From UMGS1387 sp045539625 (GTDB lineage: Bacteria; Bacillota; Clostridia; Oscillospirales; CAG-382), in assembly GCA_045539625.1 (NCBI GenBank), contig JAZQFS010000025.1, positions 22,785-86,784 of the forward strand: 64,000 nt of DNA, given 5' to 3'. The notes beneath the pieces were generated by a model that made no database searches, had not been told where the DNA came from, and saw only the letters and a program-made list of their open reading frames with translations. Of the stretch, positions 50,190-59,001 are shown piece after piece. Made by a program: the position numbers and the translations under genes. The stretch's first letter is position 1. Each line of letters starts with the position of its first letter.

Positions 50190-52472
50190 CTATTCCTCGA
50201 AGTTTTCCGACACCACAGCCTTTCCCATTCTGTCGCAAAGCTCCTTTGCCGCCTCAAAGTTCGCCGCCTCGCTGATGATTTTAAACCCTCTTACTCTTCC
50301 GGGTATTACCGTCACCGTCCCCGAGGAGGTTTTCACCGACACTCCGTTTTCTCGGCGCTCTGCACTGCCGTAAAGACTGCAAAGCCTTTCCATGGAGTGT
50401 GCCCTGCTCTTTTCTCCGTAATAGGTATCGGTATATATTTCAAAAGCCGAAAGACCTTCCTTTATTTCCTTAATTCTTTTTCCGCTTACCGCCATAAGGC
50501 AAAGCAATGCGCAAAGACAAAAGCCCGCTTCCCTGCATACAAGAAAATCAAGAAGCTTTGCTTCAAGAAGCGCACTTGTAACGGAAAATATATTTTTGCA
50601 GTCTGCACCCGTTTTCTTGGCTTCTCTTTCAAATGAAAAGGGCTGGTTTTCATTTATATATGCTTGGGAAAGACCTATGTCCACCGTTTGCGGTGAATAC
50701 AATGCACAAAGGCTGTGGTGAAAATCCATTTGGGAGCTGTTGTCCTTTACAGTAAAGCCTTCATTGTCAAATTTTACCGTAAGCTTATTGTTCCTGCTGT
50801 TATCGCTGTGGGTACAGAATTGGGAAATCACCGCCGAAAGTGCCTTTTTTCTCTCATTATCCTCACCGTCAAAGGAAACATCAAAATCAAAGCAAGGAAG
50901 TCCGCACAGCATATTTTTTATGCCCTGCTTTGCTGCAAGTGCATATATTTGTGAAGCTCCCTCAATCTTCAGAACACGGCATTTTTCGGACTCTTCACTT
51001 TCCTTTATGCGGCAGGATACGCTGTACTGTTTTGATATTTTTCTCTCGAGGCTGTCGGAGATTTTTTCGCCGCTTGGAGTGAAAAGTACAATTTCAGCCT
51101 TTTCTCCCATTCTTTCAACAACAGCCGTTACATCGGCAGGATAATATACCGAAGCGAAAGCGGCGAGAGACGAATCGGCATCGGAAAGCTCAAGAACGGT
51201 AACATTGCCGCCGCAGCCTTCAATAAAGCTCTGTCTCAGTTTGCAATCTTCACATATGAGACATATGCTTATTTGCTTTTTGCCGTCTTCAATCGACAGG
51301 CACAGACTTCTTGCAAAATTTCCTACATCATCTTCACGGCACACCGCCGTTCCGTCATCAACAAACATACTTTCGCCGTCCTTGGTAAAATTGTTTTTTA
51401 TCATTCTTCCGTCACAGTACACAGAGGTGTTTTTTTCAAGCACCGTTCCTTCCTTTATGACACAGCCGTCGGCTATAACGCAACCTTTTTCAAGTATGCA
51501 GTTTTCGCCAACCTTTACTCCGTCACCTATAATCACACCGCTTAAAGAGCTTCCTTTACCAATATACACTCCGTCTCCCAAAACACTGCCCGACACCGTG
51601 CAGTCTTTTTCCACCGTACAGTCATCACCGCACACAAAGCCGTCATCAAATACAACATTGCTTCCGATAACGGCGTTTTCGCCGATATATACGCTGTCCC
51701 TTGCATCGATGCCCACTTTTTTCAGCTTTTCCGAGAAAATTTCATCGGGTTTTACCGACAGCACCTGTCCTCTGCAGGCGTCTATATTACAACCAAGGTA
51801 ATCGTCAAAGCTTCCTATATCGCACCAGTAGCCGTCGCAGACTAACGTTCTCACATCATACCCCTCTTTTATAAGCCTCGGGAACAAATCCTTTGAAAAA
51901 TCATATACTTTGTCTTTGGGTATTGCATCAACCGCACGCTTTGACAAAACATAAATTCCCGTATTCACCGTATCCGACACCACCTTTTTCCACGGCGGCT
52001 TTTCATCAAGCCCGTATACCTTTCCCTTTTCATCACACAAAACAACGCCGAAGGATGTGGGATTGTCCCATCGTCTGCTGACTATTGTGACATCTGCTTT
52101 GCTGACGTTATGGAATAAGAGAATTTTTTCAAGGTCAAAGTCAAAAATTCCGTCTCCCGACAGCACAAGGACGGTTTCCCCGATGTTTTCACAGCATTTT
52201 TTCACTCCTCCTGCCGTACCCATAGGCGTTTCTTCAAGTACAAGGCGGGCGTTTTTGTATTTGCTTATACACCGTTCCACACTCTGCCACTTATAGTGTG
52301 CCGATACCGAAATATCGCTCACCCCAAGGTTTTCAAGCTTTTCCATTGCTATGTCAAGTACGCTTTTGCCCAAGATTTTCATTAACGGCTTCGGGCGGCT
52401 GTCGGTAAGAGGTGCAAGTCTTGTGCCGAAGCCACCGGCAAGCACTACGGCGCTTATTTTTTTCGACTCCAT
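50190..52472 (-). CDS. Mannose-1-phosphate guanylyltransferase-like protein with hexapeptide and phosphohexomutase-like domains
   Basis: 760 aa. Residues 1 to about 235 are a sugar-nucleotide pyrophosphorylase (VVLAGGFGTRLAPLT, then PKPLMKILGK, EETPMGTAGGV). About 245-360 are left-handed beta-helix hexapeptide repeats. The rest follows the phosphohexomutase layout (VDDGTAVCREDDVGNFARSL) but I see no TASHNP-type phosphoserine loop; only SFDGEDNER recalls the metal site. Start ATG 52472 behind AAGGAA. Related three-part proteins occur in bacteria and archaea. GDP-mannose synthesis is plausible given the GH38 enzymes; ADP- or UDP-sugar activity is not excluded. Confidence 0.82.
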   Translation of the reverse strand: MESKKISAVVLAGGFGTRLAPLTDSRPKPLMKILGKSVLDIAMEKLENLGVSDISVSAHYKWQSVERCISKYKNARLVLEETPMGTAGGVKKCCENIGETVLVLSGDGIFDFDLEKILLFHNVSKADVTIVSRRWDNPTSFGVVLCDEKGKVYGLDEKPPWKKVVSDTVNTGIYVLSKRAVDAIPKDKVYDFSKDLFPRLIKEGYDVRTLVCDGYWCDIGSFDDYLGCNIDACRGQVLSVKPDEIFSEKLKKVGIDARDSVYIGENAVIGSNVVFDDGFVCGDDCTVEKDCTVSGSVLGDGVYIGKGSSLSGVIIGDGVKVGENCILEKGCVIADGCVIKEGTVLEKNTSVYCDGRMIKNNFTKDGESMFVDDGTAVCREDDVGNFARSLCLSIEDGKKQISICLICEDCKLRQSFIEGCGGNVTVLELSDADSSLAAFASVYYPADVTAVVERMGEKAEIVLFTPSGEKISDSLERKISKQYSVSCRIKESEESEKCRVLKIEGASQIYALAAKQGIKNMLCGLPCFDFDVSFDGEDNERKKALSAVISQFCTHSDNSRNNKLTVKFDNEGFTVKDNSSQMDFHHSLCALYSPQTVDIGLSQAYINENQPFSFEREAKKTGADCKNIFSVTSALLEAKLLDFLVCREAGFCLCALLCLMAVSGKRIKEIKEGLSAFEIYTDTYYGEKSRAHSMERLCSLYGSAERRENGVSVKTSSGTVTVIPGRVRGFKIISEAANFEAAKELCDRMGKAVVSENFEE

Positions 52473-52584
52473 ATTGCTCAGTTCCTTCCAGAATGTACTG
52501 CCTGTATGATTTGCACTTTTTTCCCGTCTATTCATTTTTGCAACAATGTTTACAAATTTATGTAATGTAAGGACTAAAAAACTA

Positions 52585-52613
52585 TTGAAAAATCACTTGT
52601 ATTATAGTACAAT
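52585..52613 (+). promoter_or_regulatory. Promoter of the SLH-protein gene
   Basis: TTGAAA, 17-bp spacer, TACAAT; a second TATAAT follows at 52613. Confidence 0.65.
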
Positions 52614-52666
52614 ATAATCGGAATAAAAAAAGTGCGCCTACAGTCGCCGAAAGGATGGTCAAACGT

Positions 52667-54790
52667 ATGAAAAACAGAAAATCAAGGTTGCTTTTTGCCG
52701 CTTGCTTAATTGTACTTTTTGTGTGCAGTCTTATGTGCTTTGCAGAGCAAGCTGTGTTTACCCAGCACAAGGTAATTCTCAGCTATGACAAGCAGGCAAA
52801 CACCGTTGATGCCGACATTTACATTTCAAAGGGTACGGCAATAGTCGGCTATTGCAGCTTTACCTATGACAGCAGTGTGCTTCAGCTTACCGATGTCAAC
52901 GGAAATGCAGTAAATGCAGGAAATGTTCCATCCTTCAGCCAAGACGGAAGTATATTTCTTGACGATGTTATCACAGCCCACAACGGCGTTGTGATTACCG
53001 ATATAGGCAAGGGAACGCCTAACCTTGTCAACCCCGAAGAAGGCTACTTTATGTTTGCGTGGTTTCTCCCGGGAAGTATTCCCTGCTTAAGTGCAAACGA
53101 AGGTGTCGATGTGCTTATTGCAAGTGTAAAATTTGAGCTTATAGACGACATAACCTATGAAGAGTTTGACAAGGATACCTTCTGGGTTGCCGACAGCGAA
53201 GTTACCGACAAGGTCAAGGGCTGGTATCCCGGCATTGTTGTTATGAACGACAAGCAGCAGCAGTTCAACTTTGACGGCACTGTTGAAGACGGCGATCTGT
53301 TCCTGCTGGAATATGAATTTGAAGACCTTGAAGGTTATTTTAAGCCTTCAGAAAAGCCTGAAAACGAGCCCGACACTGAGCCCGATAATGAGCCTGATAC
53401 TGAACCCGACGTTGAGCCCGATGCAGAACCCGATGTTGAGCCTGATACTGAACCCGATGCAGAACCCGATGTTGAGCCTGATACAGAGCCCGATACCGAG
53501 CCCGATACTGAGCCCGACACTGAGCCTGATACCGAGCCTGATACAGAGCCCGATACTGAGCCTGACACTGAGCCTGACACTGAGCCCGATACCGAGCCTG
53601 ATACAGAGCCTGATACAGAGCCCGATGACACACAGGACAAGGACACAACAACAGTTCTTGCAGAAAACACGGCTTTCAAAGCAGACTTCAGACTTGAAAT
53701 AACAAAGACAGACTCCACCGTACATATATCCTGGGAAAAGCCATCGGACATAGATAAGCTTGAAAATTATGTTGCCGTACTTTGCGACGGTGATTACAAT
53801 GTAATAAAGGAAGTTGTTATTTTCAACTCCAGCACCTCCTACACCTTCAAGAATTTAAAGGACGATTTTACATACAAGCTTTACTTCTACGGTGCAGACG
53901 GCAATAACACCTACTGTTCGGACATATACACAGTAAAAACCCCTGCTGCACAGAACAAAGAGCCCATAATTTTCAACGTCACATACGATGCAGGCAAAGG
54001 CAGGCTTTACGGTCTTGAAGCCGAGGACGTGCTCTTCGGTGAGCTTCTTACCAAAGTTCCCGCAGTAACTGCTCCCGACGGCAAGTATTTTGCAGGCTGG
54101 ACAAAGGACGGAAAAAGCTTATACAATGTATCTCTTCCCGTTTACTCTTCTGTAAAGCTCAAGGCTTTGTATACCGATGTTTCTCCCGTCACAGCCTCTT
54201 CATACATAACAGGCTACACCGACGGCACCTTCAAGCCTGACGGGCTTATTACACGTGCGGAAGCGGCTTCGCTTATAGCAAGGCTTTCGCCTGAATTTGA
54301 TTCCGTTCAAAGCTTTTTCCACGGCTTTTCCGACTGTACGGAGGGTGCATGGTACGAAAAGGCAGTTGCCTTCTGCAGCTCAAAGGGATACATTACAGGC
54401 TACCTTGACGGCACCTTCAATCCTTCGGGCAACATTTCAAGAGCGGAATTTGCAACAATTCTTGTAAGAGTATTCTCATTTGATGTTCAGAACAAAACAG
54501 ATGTATTTTCCGATATGAGCGGTCATTGGGCTTGTCCCTATGTTTCACAGCTTTTCGGTGCAAGTATTGTTACTCCCGATGAAAACGGCAAGTTCAGACC
54601 GTCTGAAAAGCTTACCCGTAAAGATGCCGTTGTGATGCTCAACAAGTGTCTGGGTATTACCCCCGACAAGGCTGCCATTGACAGCTATCTTGACAGTAAC
54701 GGCTACAAATTCACCGACGTTGAACAGTACAAGGACTGCTTCTATCCCATTATGGCGGCAACCCTTAAAGACGAGGACTACAACAGATAA
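52667..54790 (+). CDS. S-layer-homology-anchored surface protein with EPDT repeats
   Basis: 707 aa. Signal peptide 1-26 (LLFAACLIVLFVCSLMCFA). Residues about 30-180 look like a cohesin-type beta-sandwich (VDADIYISKG, CSFTYDSSVLQLTDV). Residues 234-321 are 22 units of EPDx, a rigid acidic spacer. A fibronectin-III-like domain follows (ITKTDSTVHISWEKPSD), then a Listeria-Bacteroides-repeat-like part (FAGWTKDGKSLYN), and three SLH domains at about 508-690 (SYITGYTDGTFKPDGLITRA, GYITGYLDGTFNPSG). SLH modules bind secondary wall polymer. ATG 52667 is favoured: AAAGG sits 7-10 bases upstream but abuts the ATG at 52655. Confidence 0.9.
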   Translation: MKNRKSRLLFAACLIVLFVCSLMCFAEQAVFTQHKVILSYDKQANTVDADIYISKGTAIVGYCSFTYDSSVLQLTDVNGNAVNAGNVPSFSQDGSIFLDDVITAHNGVVITDIGKGTPNLVNPEEGYFMFAWFLPGSIPCLSANEGVDVLIASVKFELIDDITYEEFDKDTFWVADSEVTDKVKGWYPGIVVMNDKQQQFNFDGTVEDGDLFLLEYEFEDLEGYFKPSEKPENEPDTEPDNEPDTEPDVEPDAEPDVEPDTEPDAEPDVEPDTEPDTEPDTEPDTEPDTEPDTEPDTEPDTEPDTEPDTEPDTEPDTEPDDTQDKDTTTVLAENTAFKADFRLEITKTDSTVHISWEKPSDIDKLENYVAVLCDGDYNVIKEVVIFNSSTSYTFKNLKDDFTYKLYFYGADGNNTYCSDIYTVKTPAAQNKEPIIFNVTYDAGKGRLYGLEAEDVLFGELLTKVPAVTAPDGKYFAGWTKDGKSLYNVSLPVYSSVKLKALYTDVSPVTASSYITGYTDGTFKPDGLITRAEAASLIARLSPEFDSVQSFFHGFSDCTEGAWYEKAVAFCSSKGYITGYLDGTFNPSGNISRAEFATILVRVFSFDVQNKTDVFSDMSGHWACPYVSQLFGASIVTPDENGKFRPSEKLTRKDAVVMLNKCLGITPDKAAIDSYLDSNGYKFTDVEQYKDCFYPIMAATLKDEDYNR
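53366..53629 (+). repeat. 22 tandem 12-bp units encoding EPDx
   Basis: Units of the type GAGCCCGATACT, differing mainly at third codon positions and at the fourth residue (T, N, V, A or D). The 12-bp period keeps all six frames open, which creates false reading frames here. Confidence 0.95.
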
Positions 54791-54793
54791 CTT

Positions 54794-56509
54794 ATGATAA
54801 AACGTTTCTTAAAGTATTACACATTTCACAAAAAGCTGTTTATTCTTGACATGGCAGCCTCCCTTCTTGTGTCGCTTGTGGGCATTGTTTACCCCATTAT
54901 CACAAGAACACTGCTCAATGATTTATTTCCCAATAAGAATTACAAAATGATAGCTGTTTTCGGAAGCCTTTTGCTTTTGCTTTACATTGTCAAAATGCTG
55001 CTCAACTACTTTATCCAGTACAAAGGGCACGTTATGGGCGTAGAAATGCAGGCACAGATGAGAAGCGATATGTTCGCCCATCTTGAAAAGCTCCCCTTCA
55101 GCTTTTACGACAGCGAGGAAACAGGCAAAATCATGTCACGTATGACCAACGACCTTATGAACGTGACAGAGCTTGCCCACCACGGTCCCGAAAATCTTAT
55201 CATTTCGTCTATTACCATCATTGTTTCCTTTATTTATCTGTCCACCATCAACATTTATCTTACACTTATAATTTTCGCCTGTGTTCCCTTTCTTGTTATC
55301 ACGGCAGCGGTGCTTAGAAAAAAGATGACAGCCGCTTTTCTTGCAAGCAGAAAGGCTGTAGCGGAAATAAATGCTTCACTTGAAAGCAGCATTTCAGGCA
55401 TACGTGTGACAAAGGCATTTACAAATGCACAAGAAGAGCAGAAGAAGTTTGAGCAAGGCAATGAAATGTTCGTTTCTGCACGAAGCGAAGCTTATGATGC
55501 AATGGGACGCTTCCACAGTGCAACGGCATTTATCAATGACATCTTCAACGTAATTGTTCTTGTGGCAGGCGGCTTCTTCCTCTTTAACGGAAGCATTGAT
55601 TTCGGCGATTACTCCGCCTTTGTGGTATCGGTAACGCTGTTTACCTCTCCCGTTATGACTCTCATCACCTTCACAGAACAGTTTCAGGACGGCTTCACGG
55701 GCTTCAGACGTTTCCTTGAAATCATCGACAAGGAGCCTGAAAAGGATGCACCCGATGCCGAGGAATTATCGTCTGTTGAGGGGCACATCCGCTTTGAAGG
55801 AGTAACATACGGCTATGATGACAGCAAGGAGGTTCTCAAAGACGTTTCCATTGACATCAAAAAGGGACAGACCTTTGCTCTTGTAGGTCCTTCGGGCGGC
55901 GGAAAAACAACAATCTGCCATCTTATCCCCCGTTTTTATCCTGTTGAAAGCGGAAGCATTTTAATTGACGGCAAGGACATTTCAAAGGTTACTGCAAAGT
56001 CACTTCGTCAAAATATAGGTATTGTTCAGCAGGACATATACCTGTTCAACGCAAGCATAAAGGAAAACATTCTTTACGGAAGGCTTGGTGCAAGCGACGA
56101 AGAAGTAATTGAGGCGGCAAAGCGTGCCAACATTCACGATTACATTATGACGCTTCCCGACGGCTATGAAACACAAATAGGAGAACGCGGCGTTAAGCTG
56201 TCGGGCGGTCAGAAACAGAGGCTGTCAATTGCAAGAGTATTCCTCAAAAACCCCGCCATTCTCATTCTTGACGAGGCGACGAGTGCTCTTGACAACACAA
56301 CGGAAATTCTTATCCAAAAGGCTCTTGACGAGCTTTGCCGGGGCAGAACAACAATAGTTGTTGCCCACAGGTTATCCACCATCAAAAATGCAGACGAAAT
56401 TGCAGTCATTGAGGACGGTATAATAACCGAAAAAGGCTCTCACGAGGCTCTTATGGAAAAGGGCGGCACTTATGCCACTCTTTACAGCCAGCAGTTCAGA
56501 GAGGATTAA
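54794..56509 (+). CDS. ABC exporter half-transporter (homodimer type)
   Basis: 571 aa: six-helix domain, then a nucleotide-binding domain with canonical motifs throughout: GPSGGGKTTI, KLSGGQKQR, LILDEATSALD and VVAHRLSTI. No degenerate residue is seen, so it should work as a homodimer of the MsbA/BmrA type. It starts 3 bases after the SLH-protein stop with only a weak GAGGAC ribosome site, so it is probably cotranscribed and coupled. Substrate unknown. Confidence 0.92.
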   Translation: MIKRFLKYYTFHKKLFILDMAASLLVSLVGIVYPIITRTLLNDLFPNKNYKMIAVFGSLLLLLYIVKMLLNYFIQYKGHVMGVEMQAQMRSDMFAHLEKLPFSFYDSEETGKIMSRMTNDLMNVTELAHHGPENLIISSITIIVSFIYLSTINIYLTLIIFACVPFLVITAAVLRKKMTAAFLASRKAVAEINASLESSISGIRVTKAFTNAQEEQKKFEQGNEMFVSARSEAYDAMGRFHSATAFINDIFNVIVLVAGGFFLFNGSIDFGDYSAFVVSVTLFTSPVMTLITFTEQFQDGFTGFRRFLEIIDKEPEKDAPDAEELSSVEGHIRFEGVTYGYDDSKEVLKDVSIDIKKGQTFALVGPSGGGKTTICHLIPRFYPVESGSILIDGKDISKVTAKSLRQNIGIVQQDIYLFNASIKENILYGRLGASDEEVIEAAKRANIHDYIMTLPDGYETQIGERGVKLSGGQKQRLSIARVFLKNPAILILDEATSALDNTTEILIQKALDELCRGRTTIVVAHRLSTIKNADEIAVIEDGIITEKGSHEALMEKGGTYATLYSQQFRED

Positions 56510-56522
56510 CTGATACAAAACG

Positions 56523-56554
56523 GAACGGCTCACAAAATGTGAGCCGTTCTTTTT
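56523..56554 (+). terminator. Intrinsic terminator
   Basis: Perfect 12-bp stem GAACGGCTCACA/TGTGAGCCGTTC, loop AAA, then five T. It overlaps the 3' end of spoIIID by two bases. Confidence 0.92.
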
Positions 56555-56828
56555 ATGCACTTTTACTCTTTTTCTTCAATTCCGAATACTTTTCCTTTGT
56601 CGCCTGTCCGCCTCTCAGATGACGCTCCGACTTATTCTTGTCAAGCACTCCCGTAACTTTTTTGTATAAACCTTTGTTTATGTCGGGAAGTCTTGTTCTG
56701 ACGTCTTTATGTACCGTGCTTTTACTTACGTTGAAATGCTTTGCGGTCTGTCTTACGGTTGCGCTGTTTTCTATTATGTACCTTGCAAGAATTTCCGCAC
56801 GTTCTTCTATATATTCCTTCAAAAGCAT
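56553..56828 (-). CDS. spoIIID: Sporulation regulator SpoIIID
   Basis: 91-aa DNA-binding protein that tunes mother-cell gene expression. The helix-turn-helix ATVRQTAKHFNVSKSTVHKD and the basic tail (ERHLRGGQATKEKY) are characteristic. AAAGGAG precedes ATG. The presence of this gene is good evidence that the organism can sporulate. A sigma-E-like promoter (minus-strand GCATACAA, 13 bases, CATATTAA at 56853-56881) is possible but weakly supported. Confidence 0.95.
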   Translation of the reverse strand: MLLKEYIEERAEILARYIIENSATVRQTAKHFNVSKSTVHKDVRTRLPDINKGLYKKVTGVLDKNKSERHLRGGQATKEKYSELKKKSKSA

Positions 56829-57005
56829 TTGCTCCTTTCGCTTTTTGTTACATTAATATGCTTTACGGTGCGGTTGTATGCTTTGCATCAAGGAATATTT
56901 TATCAACTTTTGCTAACAATACACCCGAGGACCAAATATCACACCTTCATTTTTCCCTTTATAAAAACAAAGGTTGAACATTTTGATAAATATTTACCAA
57001 AGGTG

Positions 57006-57033
57006 TTGCAATTGACAAAAAATCTGTTATAAT
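57006..57033 (+). promoter_or_regulatory. Promoter of pckG
   Basis: TTGCAA, 16-bp spacer, perfect TATAAT, 91 bases before the start. A TTGACA at 57012 is too close to that -10 and would need TATTGT at 57035. Confidence 0.6.
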
Positions 57034-57123
57034 CTATTGTGGTATGGGAGGAAGAATTTTCCTTTTATGCCCTGAATAAGTGAAAAAATAAAAATATATG
57101 CTAAACTTTAGGAGGTTTACACC

Positions 57124-58905
57124 ATGACAAACAACAAGTATGTTAACCAGTGGGTTGACGAAATGGCTGCCCTCACCTGTCCTGACAAAATTGTCTGGAT
57201 TACAGGCGACGAAGCACAGACAGAGGCTCTCAGAGCAGAAGCTTGTGCAACAGGCGAAATCGAAAAGCTCAACGAAGAAAAGCTCCCCAACTGCTATCTT
57301 CACAGAACAGCCGTAAATGACGTAGCAAGAGTTGAAGGCAGAACATTTATCTGCACAAAGGAAAAGGACAATGCAGGTCCTACAAACAACTGGATGGGAC
57401 TTGAAGAAGCAAAGGAAAAGCTCACTCCCCTCTACAAGGGTGCAATGAAGGGAAGAACAATGTACGTTATTCCTTACTCCATGGGTGTTGTTGGCTCTGA
57501 CTTCTCAAAGATCGGTCTTGAAGTTACAGACTCTATCTACGTTGTACTCAACATGCTTATTATGACAAGAGCAGGTCAGCATGTTCTTGATGCACTTGGC
57601 GACAGCCCTGACTTCATCAGAGGTCTTCATGCAAAGGCTGACATCGACGAAGAAAACAGATACATCTGCCACTTTCCCGAATACAACTACATTGCTTCCG
57701 TAAACAGCGGTTACGGCGGAAACGTTCTTCTCGGTAAGAAGTGCTTCGCTCTCAGAATCGCTTCCTATCTCGGACGTAAGGAAGGCTGGATGGCTGAACA
57801 CATGCTCATTCTCGGCGTTGAATATCCCGACGGCGAAACAAAGTATGTTGCAGCTGCATTCCCCTCTGCTTGCGGTAAAACAAACCTTGCAATGCTTATT
57901 CCTCCGGAATTCCTCAAGAAGAAGGGCTACAAGGTATGGTGCGTAGGTGACGACATCGCTTGGATCAGAGTAGGCAAGGACGGCAGACTCTACGCTGTTA
58001 ACCCTGAAAACGGCTTCTTCGGCGTTGCTCCCGGTACCAACGAAAAGTCCAACCCCAATGCTCTTGCAACAACAATGAGAGACACTATCTTCACAAACGT
58101 TGTTCATAACCTTGATGACAACACAGTTTGGTGGGAAGGTCTTGACAACAATCCTCCCGTTAACGCAATTGACTGGAGAGGCAACAAGTGGGATTACAAG
58201 ACATATGACAAGACAAGAAAGCTTGAAACAAGCGGTGCTCATCCCAACTCAAGATTTACTGCTCTTGCTAAGAACTGTCCTTGTATTTCAAGCGAGTTCA
58301 ACTCCACAACAGGTGTGCCCCTTTCAGCTATCATCTTCGGCGGCAGACGTGCTAAGACTGCTCCCCTGGTATATCAGTCCAGAAACTGGCAGCACGGTAC
58401 CTTCGTTGGTTCCATCATGGCTTCCGAAACAACAGCTGCTGCTGCAGGTGCTCTCGGCGTAGTTCGCCGCGATCCTATGGCTATGCTTCCCTTCTGCGGC
58501 TACAATATGGGTGAATACTTCGCTCACTGGCTCGCTATGGGACTCAAGGCTGAAAACGCTCCCAAGATTTTCCACGTTAACTGGTTCAGAACAAACGCTG
58601 AAGGCGAATTCATCTGGCCCGGCTTCGGTGACAACCTCAGAGTTCTCCTCTGGATCCTCGCAAGATGCGAAGGCAAGGTTGACGCTGTTGAATGTGAAAT
58701 CGGTTATCTTCCCAAGCCCGAAGACATTGACACGGAAGGTCTTGACATTTCAATGGATACAATGAAGGAGCTTCTTTCCGTTGACAAGGCAAGCTGGATT
58801 GAAGACCTCGATTCCATCAAGGCATTCTACGCTAAGATCGGCAACACAATGCCCAAGGAATTACTTGACGAGCTTGCTACTCTTGAGAAGAATCTTACGG
58901 CGTAA
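57124..58905 (+). CDS. pckG: Phosphoenolpyruvate carboxykinase (GTP)
   Basis: 593 aa. Interconverts oxaloacetate and PEP with GTP/GDP. P-loop PSACGKTNLA at 247-256 with the active-site Cys250, kinase-2 motif CVGDDIAW with D276/D277, NPENGFFGVAPGTN and GRRAKTAPLVYQ. This is the GTP family, not the ATP-type PckA common in Firmicutes. AGGAGG precedes ATG by 8 bases. In a fermenter it may run in the carboxylating direction toward succinate (inference). Codon choice looks strongly optimised, which suggests high expression. Confidence 0.96.
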   Translation: MTNNKYVNQWVDEMAALTCPDKIVWITGDEAQTEALRAEACATGEIEKLNEEKLPNCYLHRTAVNDVARVEGRTFICTKEKDNAGPTNNWMGLEEAKEKLTPLYKGAMKGRTMYVIPYSMGVVGSDFSKIGLEVTDSIYVVLNMLIMTRAGQHVLDALGDSPDFIRGLHAKADIDEENRYICHFPEYNYIASVNSGYGGNVLLGKKCFALRIASYLGRKEGWMAEHMLILGVEYPDGETKYVAAAFPSACGKTNLAMLIPPEFLKKKGYKVWCVGDDIAWIRVGKDGRLYAVNPENGFFGVAPGTNEKSNPNALATTMRDTIFTNVVHNLDDNTVWWEGLDNNPPVNAIDWRGNKWDYKTYDKTRKLETSGAHPNSRFTALAKNCPCISSEFNSTTGVPLSAIIFGGRRAKTAPLVYQSRNWQHGTFVGSIMASETTAAAAGALGVVRRDPMAMLPFCGYNMGEYFAHWLAMGLKAENAPKIFHVNWFRTNAEGEFIWPGFGDNLRVLLWILARCEGKVDAVECEIGYLPKPEDIDTEGLDISMDTMKELLSVDKASWIEDLDSIKAFYAKIGNTMPKELLDELATLEKNLTA

Positions 58906-58943
58906 GTTTAATATTTCTTTCTCTTAAATAAAAAGATAAAGCA

Positions 58944-58976
58944 ATCCCCCGATGTCAATAAAAAACATCGGGGGAT
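58944..58976. terminator. Hairpin between convergent genes
   Basis: 12-bp stem ATCCCCCGATGT/ACATCGGGGGAT; T-run weak on both sides. Confidence 0.65.
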
Positions 58977-59001
58977 ATGTATATTTATATTACTAAAAAA
59001 A

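Noticed and set aside
53335..53751. Long minus-strand frames inside the EPDx repeat, including one encoding GSVSGS-type repeats
   Set aside because: The 12-bp tandem period leaves every frame open; these have no ribosome site or promoter and simply mirror the coding strand.
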